Source: Trabulsiella odontotermitis | GTDB lineage: Bacteria; Pseudomonadota; Gammaproteobacteria; Enterobacterales; Enterobacteriaceae | DNA: 64,000 bases | Reading direction: 5' to 3' | NCBI RefSeq assembly: GCF_030053895.1 | Contig: NZ_CP125781.1 | Location: 2,852,001-2,916,000 of the forward strand | Shown: positions 62,424 through 64,000 of the stretch, piece by piece | Layout: every line of letters starts with the position of its first letter | Numbering within the stretch: position 1 is the first letter of the stretch | The notes under the pieces: generated by a model | Told to the model about the DNA's origin: nothing | What the model saw: only the letters and a program-made list of their open reading frames with translations | Database searches by the model: none | Position numbers and translations under genes: made by a program

Positions 62424-64000
62424 TGCAGGTATTACCACCGGGCAGCACGGGCGGCCCGTCCCGCCTGTTTATCATGCGTCCTGTTGCCACCACGCTGTTG
62501 ATGGTGGCGATTTTGCTCGCCGGGGTGATTGGCTATCGCTTCCTGCCGGTCTCTGCCCTGCCGGAGGTCGATTACCCGACGATTCAGGTGGTTACGTTGT
62601 ATCCTGGCGCCAGCCCGGATGTGGTGACATCAGCCATTACCGCGCCGCTTGAGCGGCAGTTCGGGCAGATGTCCGGTCTCAAACAAATGTCGTCGCAAAG
62701 TTCCGGCGGCGCTTCGGTGGTCACCCTGCAGTTTCAGTTGACGCTGCCGCTGGATGTCGCTGAGCAGGAGGTGCAGGCCGCTATCAATGCAGCAACCAAT
62801 CTGCTACCAGACGATTTACCCAATCCCCCTGTCTACAGCAAAGTTAACCCTGCCGATCCGCCGATCATGACGCTCGCCGTTACCTCTTCCGCCATGCCGA
62901 TGACCCAGGTGGAAGACATGGTCGAAACCCGCGTCGCGCAGAAGATTTCACAGGTCAATGGCGTGGGTCTCGTCTCCCTTGCTGGCGGCCAGCGTCCGGC
63001 GGTGCGGGTGAAACTTAACGCGCAGGCCATCGCCGCGCAGGGGCTGACCAGCGAGACGGTACGTACGGCGATTACCAGCGCTAACGTCAACTCGGCGAAG
63101 GGGAGTCTTGACGGCCCGGCGCGCGCGGTGACGCTGTCGGCGAACGACCAAATGCAATCCGCCGAAGAGTACCGCCAGTTAATCATTGCCTATCAGAACG
63201 GTGCCGCCATTCGCCTTGGCGACGTGGCGACCGTCGAACAGGGCGCGGAAAACAGCTGGCTGGGGGCGTGGGCCAACAAAAAACAGGCGATTGTGATGAA
63301 CGTCCAGCGCCAGCCGGGCGCGAATATCATCGATACCGCCGACAGCATCCGCCAGATGCTGCCGCAACTGACAGAAAGCCTGCCGAAATCGGTGCAGGTG
63401 AAAGTCTTGTCCGATCGCACCACAAACATTCGCGCGTCGGTCAGCGACACGCAGTTTGAGCTGATGCTGGCTATCGCGCTGGTGGTCATGATTATCTATC
63501 TGTTCCTGCGCAACATCCCCGCCACCATCATTCCTGGCGTGGCGGTCCCGCTGTCGCTGGTCGGTACGTTTGCGGTAATGGTGTTCCTCGATTTTTCGAT
63601 CAACAACCTGACGCTAATGGCGCTCACCATCGCCACCGGGTTCGTGGTTGATGACGCTATCGTGGTGATCGAGAACATCTCGCGTTATATCGAAAAAGGC
63701 GAAAAACCGCTGGCCGCCGCGCTGAAAGGGGCCGGGGAGATCGGCTTTACCATCATTTCACTGACCTTCTCGCTGATTGCCGTGCTGATCCCGCTGCTGT
63801 TTATGGGCGATATCGTGGGGCGTCTGTTCCGCGAATTTGCCGTTACCCTCGCAGTGGCGATTTTAATCTCTGCCATCGTCTCGCTGACGCTGACGCCGAT
63901 GATGTGCGCGCGCATGCTGAGCCACGAATCACTGCGCAAGCAAAACCGTTTTTCGCGTGCCAGCGAGCGCTTCTTTGATAACGTTATTGCCGGGTACGGC
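62423..64000 (+). CDS. mdtB: multidrug efflux RND transporter MdtB, 5' part
   Basis: Begins at ATG 62423 ([27 protein letters not shown]) and is open to the end of the window: 526 codons, about half of the roughly 1040 expected. TM1 at about 16-35, then the porter domain ([23 protein letters not shown]). TM2-TM6 follow ([20 protein letters not shown] onward), with the proton-relay [13 protein letters not shown] in TM4. Inner-membrane RND pump working as an MdtB2C heteromultimer with MdtA and TolC. Truncated only by the window edge. Confidence 0.96.
   Translation, partial: MQVLPPGSTGGPSRLFIMRPVATTLLMVAILLAGVIGYRFLPVSALPEVDYPTIQVVTLYPGASPDVVTSAITAPLERQFGQMSGLKQMSSQSSGGASVVTLQFQLTLPLDVAEQEVQAAINAATNLLPDDLPNPPVYSKVNPADPPIMTLAVTSSAMPMTQVEDMVETRVAQKISQVNGVGLVSLAGGQRPAVRVKLNAQAIAAQGLTSETVRTAITSANVNSAKGSLDGPARAVTLSANDQMQSAEEYRQLIIAYQNGAAIRLGDVATVEQGAENSWLGAWANKKQAIVMNVQRQPGANIIDTADSIRQMLPQLTESLPKSVQVKVLSDRTTNIRASVSDTQFELMLAIALVVMIIYLFLRNIPATIIPGVAVPLSLVGTFAVMVFLDFSINNLTLMALTIATGFVVDDAIVVIENISRYIEKGEKPLAAALKGAGEIGFTIISLTFSLIAVLIPLLFMGDIVGRLFREFAVTLAVAILISAIVSLTLTPMMCARMLSHESLRKQNRFSRASERFFDNVIAGYG

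Overview
This window is chromosomal DNA of an enterobacterium (Enterobacteriaceae, close to the Escherichia/Salmonella/Citrobacter group). The basis is gene order and near-family protein lengths: hisLGDCBHAFI, wzzB, ugd, gnd, an O-antigen block, galF, the complete 20-gene colanic acid operon, then yegH, asmA, dcd, udk, yegE, alkA, yegD and mdtAB. It is not E. coli K-12: the yegI/yegJ/pphC/yegL genes that K-12 carries between yegD and mdtA are absent, and the O-antigen block is different. The genus cannot be fixed from the sequence alone.

Layout. 1-7230: the histidine operon on the + strand, from the hisL attenuator peptide to hisI, with start/stop overlaps at most junctions and a terminator shared with the convergent wzzB. 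7234-12310: wzzB (O-chain length), a + strand UDP-glucuronate 4-epimerase gene, ugd and gnd. 12504-25117: an AT-rich O-antigen cluster, all on the - strand, read from a JUMPStart/ops leader (about 25.35 kb). In transcription order it holds tviB-like and tviC-like genes (UDP-GalNAcA), rmlA and a VioA-like transaminase (dTDP-Qui4N), a 350-bp gap, wzx, a GT2 transferase, wzy, an asparagine-synthase-like amidotransferase and two GT4 transferases. 25643-26536: galF. 26684-49246: the colanic acid operon on the - strand (wza to wcaM), with its own JUMPStart/ops leader and a good RcsAB-box match upstream of wza. 49936-60727: housekeeping and regulatory genes (yegH, asmA, dcd, udk, the diguanylate cyclase yegE, alkA, the Hsp70-like yegD). 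60728-61172: a compact Ibs/Sib type I toxin-antitoxin locus. 61173-64000: mdtA and the first half of mdtB, which runs off the window.

How it fits together. Two Wzx/Wzy-type surface polysaccharide systems lie side by side and share nucleotide-sugar supply (GalF/UDP-glucose, Ugd/UDP-GlcA) and RfaH antitermination. The O-antigen genes predict a repeat unit of about four sugars: a WecA-primed residue plus three transferases in the cluster. Likely components are GalNAcA, probably amidated by the AsnB-like protein, and 4-amino-4,6-dideoxyglucose. The cluster has rmlA but no rmlB, so the dehydratase step must come from elsewhere, most likely RffG of the enterobacterial common antigen pathway. No N-acyltransferase for Qui4N is visible.

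The most interesting points are this unusual O-antigen gene set and the 19-residue Ibs toxin gene. The Ibs gene is opposed by a Sib RNA with a recognisable promoter and terminator, and it is preceded by a 69-codon ORF whose stop overlaps the toxin start (ATGA).
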